Positions 1-11,298 are shown, numbered from the stretch's first letter. The stretch: DNA of 64,000 nucleotides from Ascarosepion bandense (GCA_037127315.1 JBBBDQ010000331.1:77001-141000), one strand, 5' to 3'. Numbers and translations: made by a program. Notes: a model not told the origin generated them from the sequence alone.

Positions 1-217
1 AGGGTTGAGAAGCCGTAAAAAAAGCAATCAATCAATGGTCGCGTTGATTACTACTGCAGCATTTCTTCTAAGTCAAGTGACATTTGTACATATACTTGTT
101 TTTATACTTGTGTATATTCTTGTTTTATGTATATTTTGAAGAAAATAGACATAGTGTCGAAATAGTGTTAAACATTGTTAAATGTATTTTTTCTTTTTCA
201 TTACTGCAAACCTATAC

Positions 218-345
218 TGGAAGTGTTATAATAATAATAATAACAATAACGGCAATAATGCTAGTGATAATAATAATAATAACGGCAATAATGCTAGTGA
301 TAATAATGATGATGATAATAATGATAATAATAATAGAAAAATATG
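218..345. repeat. Imperfect AAT/GATAAT minisatellite
   Basis: A tandem tract built from AATAAT triplets carries two copies of a longer block containing ACGGCAATAATGCTAGTG. It continues as GATAATAATGATG repeats. The short open frame across it is low-complexity isoleucine/methionine sequence and I do not treat it as a gene. From 346 to 560 I see nothing recognisable. Confidence 0.8.
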
Positions 346-559
346 TGAAAATTGAAACAAGAACAGTACAAGTGATAGTAGGTGTGCTTAGAATGATAGA
401 ATAAGGAGCAAAACAACACGCTAAAAGAATCTCTGGAAATCACAGTTTAAGGTATAAACAAAAAAATTGTCTTGATGACTACAGTCCACACACTAAGAAA
501 ACCTTTGTTCATGTAACGCTAGTGGTGTTACGAGAGGTAGAGAAACAAATCATGAAATG

Positions 560-640
560 TAGCCATAACAACATACCACTAACTGCATTAGGTCTTTCCA
601 CAGAATTGGTAGGTAGCGTGACCATAGCAGAAATCGAAAT
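560..640 (+). repeat. Dispersed repeat, copy 1, followed by AAT tail
   Basis: This stretch shares GGTCTTTCC-CAGA--TTGGTAG and GTGACCATAGCAGAAAT with 1248-1320. Both copies run into AAT-type triplets, which suggests the 3' end of a retroposed element with a triplet tail, as seen in some LINEs and SINEs. The family is not recognised. Similarity between the two copies is visible directly; the retroposon reading is inference. Confidence 0.5.
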
Positions 641-643
641 ATG

Positions 644-683
<40 letters not shown>

Positions 684-755
684 GAAGAAGAAGAACAACA
701 ACAACAACAACAACAAGAAGAAGAAGAAGAACAAGAACAAGAACAAGAATAATAC
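640..755. repeat. AAT, then AAG/AAC trinucleotide repeat
   Basis: About fourteen AAT units pass into AAG, AAC and mixed AAGAAC triplets. The overlapping minus-strand open frames (poly-Y, poly-S, poly-L) are translations of this repeat. A poly(A) run of about 40 bases lies at 870-905, and the rest up to 1130 is AT-rich without recognised features. Confidence 0.9.
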
Positions 756-868
756 GAATAATAAAAAGTTGGCATGCATTTACGTTTATTACTGCTGGGA
801 AATAATAATTTGTTCTCCCAATGTATATTCAGCTATTTTTTCATTAACGTCGTCGAAAATAGGGTTAT

Positions 869-907
<39 letters not shown>

Positions 908-1247
908 AAAATAAAAAAAATAAATCTGCAGTCTTTCTAAGAATGAATATCGTAGATTGTATCGAACTGTTTTTTCTATCGTATTGTTTTTCCTTTCGTA
1001 TTGTTTTTTATTTTGTTTTGTTTTTTTTCCTCTCTTTTTTTTTTGTAAAGAAAAGTTATCGTAGTTTTAAAATTTTTTTTGGAAATATCGACAACTAAGG
1101 GAAATATTAATAATAAGGAGAAAGAGATAAATTAAATAATATATGAAGAAAAATTCATGTTTATGGTAAAATAGTAAAAATAACAAAATTTCATATAGAA
1201 AAAAGTTACGTTTTCAAGAGCTTCGGAAAACACACCATTCTCGTTGA

Positions 1248-1345
1248 ACACACTACGACCTGCCTTAGGTCTTTCCGCAGACTTGGTAGATAGTGTGACC
1301 ATAGCAGAAATATGAATTATGATGAAAATTGACATAATAATAAGA
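1248..1345 (+). repeat. Dispersed repeat, copy 2
   Basis: Second copy of the repeat at 560-640, about 80 percent alike by eye over 75 bases, ending in a short ATAATAA tract. From 1345 to 1930 I find only a TTG/ATT/AAC trinucleotide tract at 1675-1733 and no gene. Confidence 0.5.
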
Positions 1346-1934
1346 GTCTTGCAAAATATTTGGAGACATGGAAATCTGAAGTCTGAGGGAGAATTAAAAA
1401 CATCGAGACGGCAGTGTTACAAAAATTATCTTGAACGCCGTGGAGAGTGCTGGCGCATATAGAACTAATTTCACTTGATCTTCTGTTAAAACCTCCAGTT
1501 ATTTTTGCTATAAAAACCAGGTAAGAGTCGAAAGGAAAGAAGAAAATATCAAAACATCTGAGCGATTATTTGGACGCTTCATAGAAAACAAAATTTAATA
1601 TCTCTAATGGAAAAAGAACAGAAAAGTTAAGGAGAATATTTTGAAAGGTTTCTTTAAATTTATGAAACTACAACTACTGTTGTTATTACTACTATTATTA
1701 CTACTACTAACAACAACAACAACAACAACAAAAGCGGCTTTATAATACTTAAAAATATATTTTTGCAATGAACCGCCTCCTGCATAAGACATGTTAAATT
1801 CACTGATGTGTATTGGACCACAGCTTACATCTGCACAAGGCATTACTTTTGTGGTTTCCATCGCAACTAAAGTTTACTGGATAAAATTGCTAGCCCCATA
1901 TCCAACTGCCTTTGGATCCGGTTTTTGATTCTAA

Positions 1935-3330
1935 ATTTATAGCAGCGGAATAATACCAGACGACCTATGCAAGTCGATATTTATAGCACTGCCGAAGAAA
2001 CCAGGTGCAAACGAGTGTGAACTACACAGAACTATCAGCTTAATGAGTCACATCACAAAACTGATTGTCAGAATCCTGATGAATAGAGCGAGAAGCAGAA
2101 TCAGGCCAGAGATAGGGCAGGAACAGTGCGGGTTCGTCAAAGACACTGGAACAAGGAACGACATATTCATGATTAGGATGCTCTCTGAAAGGGCATTACA
2201 AATGAAGAAACACTTGTACCTATGCTTCATTGATTACGCGAAAGCATTCGACAAAATACGACACAAAGAATTGATGGAAATGATAGGCAACCTCGACATT
2301 TTCGGCAAAGATATAAGAATAATCAAGAATCTCTACTGGCAGCAAACGGCCTGCATACGGACAGGTAACGACCTCAGTAGATACACAAAGATAGAAAAAG
2401 GCGTAAGACAAGGATGTGTCTTTTCACCGGATTTGTTCAACCTATACAGCGAGAATATTTTGAGGACCCTAGATGACACACCAGGATTTATTATTGGAGG
2501 CCACAATCTGAACAACATAAGATACGCGGACGATACAGTACTGATTGCGGACACGGAAAGGAAACTGCAAGATCTCATACAGAAAGTAGCAGTGGAGAGT
2601 GACAAGAAGGGACTACAAATAAACTTTAAGAAAACTGAGTGCATGGTCATCAGCAAAAGATACAACCCAAAATGCCAAATACAGGTGGGGGATAACAGAA
2701 TCAAACAAGTTCAAGAATTTAAGTACCTAGGAAGTGTTCTAACAGGAGATGGAAAGTGCGACACGGAGATCCGAAGGCGAATTGGCATGGCAAAGGACGC
2801 GTTCCAGAAGATGAGCAAAATACTAACACACAGGAAGATCTCAATAGAAACGAAGAAAAGAGTGCTAGACTGCTACGTGATGTCAGTTCTTCAATACGGC
2901 TGTGAATGCTGGACAATATCATCGAAAATGAGGAAAAAACTGGAAGCGGCCGAAATGTGGTTCTACAGAAGGATGCTACGGATATCGTGGACTGAGCATA
3001 CAAGCAACGACGAAGTGTTAGAAAGAATGGCAACAAAAAGGAAATTGATGCTGAGCATCAGGAAGAGACAACTGAAGTTCCTGGGACATGCAATGAGGAA
3101 GGAGAGCCTGGAGAACCTGATACTGACTGGTCAGATAGAAGGAAGGAGAGACAGAGGAAGGCAGCGGATAACATATCTGCAGAGTCTGATCAGGTGGATG
3201 ACGGAACGGGGGTTGCCAGGAGCAACAGGAGCAAACATACTAAGAGCCACAAGGGATAGAGAGACGTGGAGATCCATGATCGCCTACGTCCTGAAGGGAC
3301 AGGGCACATAGAAGAAGAAGAAGATCCGAA
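1935..3330 (+). mobile_element. 5'-truncated RTE-like LINE
   Basis: The copy holds the reverse transcriptase and C-terminal part of a non-LTR retrotransposon but lacks the upstream endonuclease. The coding frame is open from 1935, upstream of the first methionine: it reads [11 protein letters not shown] and [19 protein letters not shown] just before 2043. A TAA at 1932-1934 and loss of similarity mark the truncation. The 3' end is the stop codon followed by a short GAAGAAGAAGAAG tail, as in the other copies of this family at 11.3, 42.3 and 54.5 kb. RTE-clade assignment is from memory of this protein type. Confidence 0.85.
2043..3311 (+). CDS. LINE reverse transcriptase, N-terminally truncated
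   Basis: This encodes 422 residues from the first ATG, but the frame is open back to 1935, so the ATG is internal to the original protein and not a true start. RT motif A is FIDYAKAFD (about residues 62-70), motif B is RQGC--SPDLF (122-132), and the catalytic box is YADD (161-164). After the thumb region come [16 protein letters not shown], then the tail segment with [12 protein letters not shown] and [10 protein letters not shown]. It would copy LINE RNA at a nicked target. There is no endonuclease domain in the copy, so it cannot be autonomous. It is the only long uninterrupted coding frame in the window, implying a recent insertion. Frames on the opposite strand are shadows. Confidence 0.9.
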   Translation: MSHITKLIVRILMNRARSRIRPEIGQEQCGFVKDTGTRNDIFMIRMLSERALQMKKHLYLCFIDYAKAFDKIRHKELMEMIGNLDIFGKDIRIIKNLYWQQTACIRTGNDLSRYTKIEKGVRQGCVFSPDLFNLYSENILRTLDDTPGFIIGGHNLNNIRYADDTVLIADTERKLQDLIQKVAVESDKKGLQINFKKTECMVISKRYNPKCQIQVGDNRIKQVQEFKYLGSVLTGDGKCDTEIRRRIGMAKDAFQKMSKILTHRKISIETKKRVLDCYVMSVLQYGCECWTISSKMRKKLEAAEMWFYRRMLRISWTEHTSNDEVLERMATKRKLMLSIRKRQLKFLGHAMRKESLENLILTGQIEGRRDRGRQRITYLQSLIRWMTERGLPGATGANILRATRDRETWRSMIAYVLKGQGT

Positions 3331-3594
3331 GTTTTCAAGTCACCTCCCTCTAAGTACTGACCGAGTTCGACATTGCTTACCTTCGGTGATCAAACGTGAT
3401 TTGAATGAAGCTTTGCAATCTACGGAGGAATTACACATTTTCAAATTTCAATTCTAATCCCGTATAGTTTTTTCAGTTGTAAATTACAGTCTGTTCAGAA
3501 AGAGCATTGCTTTAAAATAAGATTATCGATAATGTGCACGTACATTTCAGGATTCATCGATGCGGTTTATTATTGAAACTCTTTTGTACAACAC

Positions 3595-4335
3595 AACTCG
3601 TTCGACTTCGTATACAGATGTACTGAAATCTCGTTCGACTTCGTTACTGATTATAGTGACATCTCGATCGACTCCGTTACTGATTCACTGATGTCTCGTT
3701 CGACTCCGTTACTGATTCAGTGACATCTCGATCGACTCCGTTACTGATTCAGTGAAATCTCGATCGACTCCGTTACTGATTCACTGACATCTCGATGAAC
3801 TCCGTTACTGATTCACTGACATCTCGATCAACTCCGTTACTGATTCACTGACATCTCGATTGACTCCGTTACTGATTCACTGACATCTCGATCAACTCCG
3901 TTACTGATTCACTGACATCTCGATCAACTCCGTTACTGTTTCACTGACATCTCGATCAACTCCGTTACTGATTCATTGACATCTCGATCAACTCCGTTAC
4001 TGATTCACTGACATCTCGATCAACTCCGTTACTGATTCACTGACATCTCGATTGACTCCGTTACTGATTCACTGACATATCGATCGACTAGGTGTATTGT
4101 TCACTGACATCTCGCTTGTTTTCGAGAAAAGAACCAGTAATATCTCGATCGACTTTGTTACTCATTCATTGACATCTTGATCGACTCCTTTACTGATTCA
4201 CTGACATCCCTATCGACTCCGTTGCAGATTCAGTGATATCTCGTTCGTTTTCGTGTAAAGATTCACTGAAGTCTCGTTCGACTCCGTTACTGATTCACTG
4301 ATATCTCGTTTGACTCCGTGTACAGATTCATTGAC
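3595..4335. repeat. 32-bp satellite array, about 23 units
   Basis: The unit is close to CTGATTCACTGACATCTC + GATCAACTCCGTTA. The central units (3790-4060) are almost identical. The edges vary: TTCG for TCAA, CAGTGA for CACTGA, and TGTACAGATT for ACTGATT. This gradient is typical of unequal crossing-over. The unit length is not a multiple of three and there is no long frame. Confidence 0.95.
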
Positions 4336-4530
4336 ATCCCGTTACGTTAAGGGCTGGTCCTCTTCGTTAAGGTTAGACGTGGTGCAACCAAAGAATGTAT
4401 TTCGTCTGAGCACTTTCCATGGAAATATAGATAGCGCAGTGGGAGACTCACTACATCTCACCTATGAGAGAGAGGCCGGAGGCTGGAAAATAATTCATTA
4501 CTCACAATAAATATTTTGTAAATCAATGCC
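4335..4530 (+). other. Unclassified unique-looking segment with AATAAA
   Basis: Directly after the satellite, a short frame (4310-4510) ends in LTYEREAGGWKIIHYSQ and is followed at once by an AATAAA at 4508. It could be the tail of an LTR or of a transcribed element, or chance. I do not recognise the peptide. No second copy was seen in the window. Confidence 0.25.
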
Positions 4531-4796
4531 TGTTTGGTTGTTTTTGCAGCCTTTGTTAATGCTTCATATTGAATAGTGTTTTGCAAATTGTGTGACACTA
4601 TTTGGTTGCTGGTAATTAATAATAAATTTTTATTACTTAGATATACGGAGAGGTATACTGATACATCTGTCCTGAAAAGATTTAACCAGTATAAAAATAT
4701 TCCTAGGGATTGAAACTACGTTACAATTAGGATGTGTGGCCGGGGACAGATTTTTTTGCAAGTGTTTACGAACTTTTAGGACAACCTAATATCAAG

Positions 4797-5106
4797 GGGG
4801 GATGTGCGTTGTGGTAGAGAGGATATCAGCTCGGAACGAGAAACCGGGGAGCCGAGTTCGAATTCCAGTTGAATCCATTGTATTCACTTACGCGCAAATA
4901 CCATTGGGAAAGGTATTAATCCGTCTCTTCCTTCCAGTTATGGGTTAAATAACGGGACAGATTGGGTTCTATAGCCTTGGTCGGCAACCAGTCTACCGCA
5001 GAAAGCAATGGCAACCTACTGCGGGATAATCTTCTGCCCAGTCAGTCATGTCTCTTTCGAAACATGAGCGCCCAAGCGTGTATCACGTATGGCACTTAAC
5101 TGACTG
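4797..5106 (+). mobile_element. tRNA-derived SINE, full length, with TSD
   Basis: The head resembles a tRNA gene: an A-box-like TGGTAGAGAGGATATCAGC and a B-box-like GAGTTCGAATTCC, the internal RNA polymerase III promoter. The conserved body contains ACGCGCAAATACC, GGGTTAAATAAC and GCAACCTACTGCGGGATAATC. The 3' part has a stem-loop (TCATGTCTC / GAGACATGA type) and ends CACTTAACTGACTG. A perfect 9-bp duplication AATATCAAG lies at 4788-4796 and 5107-5115. SINEs depend on a LINE for movement; the partner is not evident here. Confidence 0.9.
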
Positions 5107-5189
5107 AATATCAAGATGAGGATCCATGAAAACTATCACCAGTGTTGCATTATTATCATATAATTCTGCTTGTCGTTTCTTTAGGCTGG

Positions 5190-5725
5190 CACGACCATTA
5201 TGCCCAGCTATTACCTCATAAATACTGGGCTTGTTTGTTTTGATCACGCGAAAAGACGGAAAAGATATATCAGAGACATTACTTGGTTTCAGTGAGAAAA
5301 TAAAAAAGAAAGAAATAGCAAAGGAAAGATAGAAATATTTCAAGTCGCCCATCATAATTTATGAAGAAAGAATGTGCATCTGTTAAAAGCTTCAATCAAT
5401 TAAGGTCACAAGCCATGTGAGCTATAAAGAGCGTACCATTGTTTTTTGGATTTAATTTAACTAGCTCGACCGTTGCATTCTGCCAATACCTCGTGATTAA
5501 TGGACTGTTCCATTTTGATGACATGAAAAGATAAAAGTCGTATCAGAGGCGACTTGGCTTCAGTGAAAAAAATAGATAGAAATATTTAACAACTCTTGCT
5601 AATACGTCATAAATAATAGAATAATCTTTTTTGATCGCTTGGAATTACGGGAAAAAATATCAGAGACACTACATGGTTTCAGTGAGAAGATGAAAGAAAG
5701 AAACAAGGAAAGAAGGAAATAGGGA
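5190..5725 (+). repeat. Decayed three-copy tandem repeat
   Basis: Three divergent units start near 5205, 5480 and 5596. Each has TACCTC-TAAAT, a TTTTGAT-AC segment, ATATCAGAG--A, and TTGGTTTCAGTGA, followed by an AAAGAAAG-rich stretch. No coding potential is convincing. From 5730 to 7250 I see only AT-dinucleotide tracts (5941-5978, 6600-6620) and no gene. Confidence 0.55.
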
Positions 5726-5938
5726 AGGAAAAAATCAAAAAGGGGAAGTTGTTTGACGTCTCTTTCAGTGAAATGAAAAGAAGTTGTCAGTTTAAAATCT
5801 TTTTTTCATTTGTATACACTTTCTTCTTAAAATAACGATCACAATTCATAATTATAATTGTGTTGTATCGTCGAGGTGAATAATACAAAGAGAAGAATAA
5901 GAACTTAATATATTTATTCAGCACAATATCCGGTACTA

Positions 5939-5940
<2 letters not shown>

Positions 5941-5978
<38 letters not shown>
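5941..5978. repeat. AT dinucleotide microsatellite
   Basis: Nineteen uninterrupted AT units. Similar tracts occur at 6600-6620, 28613-28651, 34688-34716, 35049-35090, 37098-37142, 37307-37352, 37909-37957, 39114-39155, 40096-40122, 47421-47459 and 53244-53305. Confidence 0.95.
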
Positions 5979-5981
<3 letters not shown>

Positions 5982-7195
5982 AAAACAGAACAGTAAGTTA
6001 CAAACAATTCACAATGCAAAACTTACAAACAAAACAGAGGATGGTATAAATAGTGAATAGCCGACGAAGTAAATCAGTCCGAATATTAATCTGCTTGTCG
6101 AAACTTATCAAAAACGGCTTTTTAAATACATACTCGTAGACTCTTTCAGGCTATGAGCCAGTCCATCGGTTAAAGTGCTGAAGGGATGCTGGCTACTCTA
6201 CAATAAGTTGTTATTGAAATGTTTTTCTAAATTGTTGAGCTGAAACATTTAACAATGCGGTAGTTGAATTTCTAAGAAAATCTTATTAGAGAACACACTA
6301 TATTAAATTATAACTTGAGGATTTAGATTCATCAGAAAATTCAAATAGGAAAAGCAGAAGCTCATCACGGGTATTTATAGTCATTAATCTTGATGAAGTG
6401 TTTAACCTTATAGTAACTAGTAGTTTATACTGGAGATTATGTGGCAGCAAGTCTTTTCAATACCCAAAAATATTTTCAGTATTCGCACTGCTTTTATTTT
6501 TTGAAATCTGTCGAGAACATCTGTAAATATTTCTTCACGATGTGAGGCCACAGTCAAACGAATGGAATTTATATATTTTCCCAAACTTCGTTAAGGAAAT
6601 ATATATATATATATATATAAATGACGCATTAGATGTAAAAGAATCGTTCCTCGTGTTGGATTACAAAACAAATATAAACCGATTTGATGACTGGTAGTGG
6701 GGATAATGAGCGGCTAGAATGAGGTCATTTTTTGTAAAGTAGTTCGTGGTAAAAATATTTCGTAATTTGTTGGTTGCTTGCGTCTTAGCGATAAAGATCA
6801 GTTACCTTTTACATAAAGACACAAATGCGTGAATAGCAGTAAAAATTATGAACATCGGGAGCAGTGCAAACTTGAAGAGACTTGCTGTCACATGTTAGTC
6901 AGTAACTGTTGTGACCTCGTCACCAGCTTGTGGTCCGTTGGGGCTAGAAATAAAGATATAGAGACATCAGAGTGTTAAACAACTATCTTACAAAGACAGT
7001 AGTACAAACATATACCAACGAACGAATATTAGCGCGGCTCTCATATTTATGCTGGAATAGATTCCACTCTCTTTGTCTCTCTTACTCTCACTCTCTCTGC
7101 ATCAACAAAGCAGAACTGCTACTTATATATAGCTTGGACGAGCCCATGCGTCATATGGGTGAGTCTCCATAATAGTAACGATCCGAATTAAGTTG

Positions 7196-7197
7196 AA

Positions 7198-7233
<36 letters not shown>
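7196..7233. repeat. AAT microsatellite
   Basis: About twelve ATA units directly before the first unit of the 102-bp coding-like repeat array. Confidence 0.9.
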
Positions 7234-7249
7234 TTTCTTAAATCAGACC

Positions 7250-7373
7250 GCGCCTGTGAGGCCGCCAAATCAGGCTGACAAATTTGTTGACAAAGATACA
7301 AGAAAATATATCTTCATTTACGTGGCAGCTCATGGTGGCCACAAGAGCATGGGAAAAATAAGAGGCTTACAAA
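7250..7373 (+). repeat. First unit of about 102-bp coding-like tandem array
   Basis: This stretch reads with PPNQADKFVDKDTRKYI and ending GGHKSMGK, matching the units at 8357-9370. It is separated from them by the Helitron-like insertion at 7374-8356. The insertion point falls at an AT dinucleotide. Confidence 0.8.
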
Positions 7374-8356
7374 TCTAAACTTATTTACAAAAGGAACTTT
7401 GTCTATGTGTGTGTATGTGTCTGTGTCTGTGTCTGTTACCTATAGACTCCGAAATGGCTGAACAGATTTTCTTGAAATTTTACACAGTTGTACTATAAGC
7501 GTCTGCGAGTGTTATTAGCTAGGTTTTGTGTCGAGGTACCCCCTATAAATATCGAAAATCGATAATCGAAAAAATTGGGTTATAGAAGGAGTGGTCCAAT
7601 TTTAATCAAATTTGATGCACCCATAGACAAAGCCATAAGAAACGATATTCAGAACTTTCAACGTTGCAGTTCTTATAATAGTGCAGAAAATCGATAATAT
7701 ATATTTATAAAAAGCAAGATGTGTGTGTCTGTTTATCTGCCTGTATGTCTATTTTTTCAGCCCTTTTATTTTAGTTTTTGCTTCGGGTTTGGCTCTAAGG
7801 AGGTATAATTGTAGTTCTTAGGCTCAGCCATGATACCATTTACTCAGAGGACTTATTTAGCTTTCAAAATTCAGTTTAAGACGAAAAAAACTTTCGGAAT
7901 GAGAAATCGGGGAGCCGAGTTCGAATTCCAGTTGAATTCATTGCATTCACTTACGTGCAAATACCCTTGGGAAAGGTATTAATCCGTCTATTCCTTCCAG
8001 TTATGGGTTAAATAACAGGACAGATTGGGTTCTATAGCCTTGGTCGGTAACCAGTCTACTGCAGAAAGCAATGACAACCTACTGCGGGATAATCCTCTGC
8101 CCAGTCAGTCATGTCTCTTTCGAGACATGATCGCCCAAGCGTGTATCACGTATGACACTTAACTGATTGACTGTCCAGGAAATCAAAATTTGACTTACAT
8201 CCATTCATTTTTCTTTCAGTCTACGGTTTCGCTTTAACTGGAAACATCTATTGCTTTTTAGTCTTTCGTGCCAACGTCCAAAGAGTCTGAGCTCCAGGAC
8301 TATGGATTAGTTTTAAAGCTTTCATTACACAGAGCAACGCCGGGCTATACTGCTAG
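7374..8356 (+). mobile_element. Helitron-like non-autonomous element, copy 1 (with nested SINE)
   Basis: The element starts TCTAAACTTATTTA and ends CCGGGCTATACTGCTAG, inserted between A (7373) and T (8357). A 5' TC, a 3' CTRR and an AT target without duplication are Helitron hallmarks. A TG-rich tract follows the 5' end, then a conserved ACCTATAGACTCCG-AATGGC segment. No protein is encoded. A SINE sits inside at about 7893-8182; copy 2 (14948-15710) lacks it, so the SINE came later. The 3' hairpin (CCCG/CGGG) seen in copies 2 and 3 is mutated here. Confidence 0.75.
7893..8182 (+). mobile_element. tRNA-SINE nested in Helitron-like element
   Basis: The copy is head-truncated, beginning CGGAATGAGAAATCGGGG just before the B-box, and complete to the 3' CACTTAACTGATTGACTG. 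Comparison with the empty copy at 15500-15535 defines the insertion. Stem TCATGTCTC-TTTC-GAGACATGA is intact. Confidence 0.9.
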
Positions 8357-9370
8357 TAAGCCATAAAGATAGGTTGACAAAGAAAAAAAGAAAAAGCTTC
8401 AGCCTTGACGTGGCTGTTGATAGGGGTCAAAAGGGGTCAAAAGAGCAAGGTCAGTGAAAAGGCTGCCAAACCAGACATAACGTTCGTTGACAAAGAAACA
8501 TTAAAACGGATACTCATTTACGTTTCTGTTCCCGGTGGCTACAAGTGCAAGGTAAAAAGAAACTGCCAAACAAGACATAGCAGTCGTTGCAAAAGAAAAA
8601 AAATGCAACCGCATACATGTGGCTGTTCATAGTCACTATAAAATCGGTAAAAAAAATCGGTTAAAAAAATGTGGTCAAAATAGGTCGACAAACTAGACAT
8701 AACACTGGTTGACAAAGAAACAAGAAAATGCAACCTCACTGACGTCGCTTTTCGTTCGTGGCCACAAAAGCGAGGTCAAAGAAAAGATCGCCAAACCAGA
8801 CATAACAGTCCTTGACAAAATAGCAAGAAAATGCCGTGGCTGTTCTTGATGTCCACAAGAGCAAAGTCAGAGAAGAGGCAGACCAAACTAGACATTACAG
8901 TCATTGAAAAAGAAACAAGAAAAGGTTACACCATTGACATGACTGTTGATGGTAGCTAAAAGAGCAAGGTCAAGAAGAGGCAGTCAAACCAGATATAACA
9001 GTGGTTGAAAAACAGACAAGAAAACATACCCTCATTGACATAGCTGTTTCCGGTGGCCATAAGAGCAAGGTCAAAGAAGAGTGGGCCTAATCAGACATAA
9101 CAATAGTTGACAAAGAATCTATAAAATGCATCCTCGTTGACGTGCCTGTTCCTGGTGGCTTAAAGAGCAAAGTCAAAGAAGGGGCCGCCAAAGCATACAT
9201 AAGAGTCGTTGAAAAGCAAACAAGAAAATGCGTCCTCACTGACGTTCCTGTTTCTTGTTGCCACAAGAGCCAGGTCAAAGAAGAAACCGGCAAAACAGAC
9301 AATCGTTGTCAAAGAAACAAGAAAACTCAACATCACCAACGTGGCCACAAGAGCAAGATCAAATAATTAT
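8357..9370 (+). repeat. Coding-like tandem array, about ten 102-bp units
   Basis: Anchor GTTGACAAAGAAAC or close variants start at 8373, 8486, 8586, 8708, 8811, 8903, 9004, 9106, 9208 and 9305, so the spacing centres on 102 bp. Each unit can be read as about 34 residues, with a PDITVVDKETRK-like core, then a hydrophobic LIDV-VPGGHKSKVK-like part. Indels break the frame between units, so no continuous protein survives. The peptide resembles the C-terminal DMVVVDK...DVAIPAD region of some LINE proteins (from memory). A tandemly amplified LINE coding fragment is my best reading. Confidence 0.75.
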
Positions 9371-9899
9371 CAAGCACGAAGATTACATCAATCTGTCTTG
9401 AATATACTAGAATGTGTGATATTCAGACAAATATTGCCCGAGTTAACAGTGGACCGATTGTGTCAATACAACCGAATTATTACATTAAGAAAATCAAATC
9501 ATAGCCGAGTATCCCATCGCTTCAGATGTCTGTATGGCTTGTCACAGTAAATATTCTTTGAAAATGTTACGTGTCTGAGCACATAGGACTTGGTGGAGAG
9601 TTGAGTCGTGCCAGTCGAAATTAAACTCGGAAAAAGGCTTCAGGAAATAAAATTGAAAAGAGTCGGAATGAGCCAGATAACAGGGAAAATATGAAGACGA
9701 GTACTGGTGTATTGTGGAAACTTGTTGCCACTTGATCTTTCGTCTAAGCCATGAATTACAACTTGTTTAAATACCGATGAGTGAATAAAGTAAAAAATAA
9801 TAAATACTAAGGTGAACAAATGCGGTTGGACGCGACTTGCCGTCCCTTTTATCCTTATCGACGGCTACTGGATATGAAGATGCAAATGTGTGGTAATAA

Positions 9900-10056
9900 A
9901 ATAAAAGGGTGAAGAAAAAGAAGAAGAAAAGGAAGGAGGAAAAATAAAGAAGAAGGAAATAGAGAATATCGAAAAAGTGAAAACGAAAGAATTATTCAGA
10001 TGAAAAAGATAGAAAATCGAGAATACCAAAGAAGTGAAGACTAAGAAATCTGTGCA

Positions 10057-10087
<31 letters not shown>

Positions 10088-10640
10088 AAGAAGAAGAAGA
10101 AGAAGAAGAAGAAAAGGTTGAAGGGAAGAATATAGAAGTCAGTAAGTCGAGGTTGCCGAAGAAGTGAGAACGAAGGAATCAGCTTAACGAAAAAGTAGAA
10201 GAAGAAAAGAAAAAGAAGAGATGAAGGAGATATTATAAAAGTGAGAATGTTGATGTTGCCGGAGAAGTGAGATCACAAGAATCATCGTAAGGAAGAAGAA
10301 GAAGAAGAAGAAGAAGAAGAAGAAAGAGTTATTATAAAAGTGAGAAAATTGAAGAAGTGAGAGCAAAGGAATCATAGTGAAGAAGAAGAAGAAGAAGAAG
10401 AAGACGACGAAGTTATTATATAAGTGAGAAAATTGAAGAAGTGAGAGAAAAGGAATCATCGTAACGAAGAAGAAGAAGAAGAAGAAGAAGAAGAAGAAGA
10501 AGAAGAAGAAGAAGAAGAAGAAGAAGAAGAAGAAACAACTAGTGAAGGAGATATTATAAATGAGAATAAGTTGAGATTGCTGAGAAAGTGAGAACAAAGG
10601 AAACTGCGGAAAAAGATGAAGAAGAAAAAAGTAATGGGAG
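9900..10640. repeat. Composite minisatellite with internal GAA tracts
   Basis: Units begin GTGAGAAC-AAGGAATCATC or variants near 9979, 10037, 10164, 10267, 10358, 10441 and 10587. Each carries its own (GAA)n tract, up to about 27 triplets at 10466-10533, and a GATATTATAAAAGTGAGAA segment. Minus-strand frames rich in F or S are translations of GAA. From 9371 to 9900 and from 10670 to 11290 I see no feature. Confidence 0.85.
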
Positions 10641-11298
10641 TGGGTGGTAATTTATGGTTCATTACGGTCATATTTTTAAGAACAAACTTTCATTACTGTC
10701 GCTAAAAGAAAATTAGAATTAAAGAGACAAATTTGTATCGTTAACCTTTGACATCAACTCTAAAGTAATATTTGATACCGTTTTAGTTTCGAAATTCTTT
10801 TTTTTTATTACCTCAATTATTATCGTATTTGTTTAAGAATTAATAGGCGCTCAAAATCAAATGCATGCTTAAATATGTGTGGGTGGATGTCGGTGTTCGT
10901 GAATGCTGTCAGAAGTAGAGTCAAGGAATTAGAAAGCAGTCTCGACTCGAACGATACCGAATAGGAATAAATAAATATGTATATAATCTGGTAGACAGAC
11001 GATTTGATAAATAAGAATTTTTTTCTTAAATTTCGATTGCAAAATTCACTTCCTGAATGTCATGAATAATTTATACTGAAATTTATTTTATGCATAAATT
11101 TCTCATGGCTGCGTGTGGTAAGGATATGGATTAAAAAATAAAAATCAATGATTTATTTCTAAATTTCTTTTGGTTTTATAGTTTTGTTGGCTTTTTAAAA
11201 AATTGCTGTTCGTACATTTTACAATAAACTTGAGTGGCCAAATAAAGGCTATTCATTTTTGATCTTGTCGCTAGTTTAATATTAAAGCAGCTGACAAA

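Noticed and set aside
2048..3036. Minus-strand frames of 60-123 codons inside the RT gene
   Set aside because: Shadows of the plus-strand coding frame, which has RT motifs.
10184..10671. Minus frames with long F or S runs
   Set aside because: Translation of GAA microsatellite tracts.
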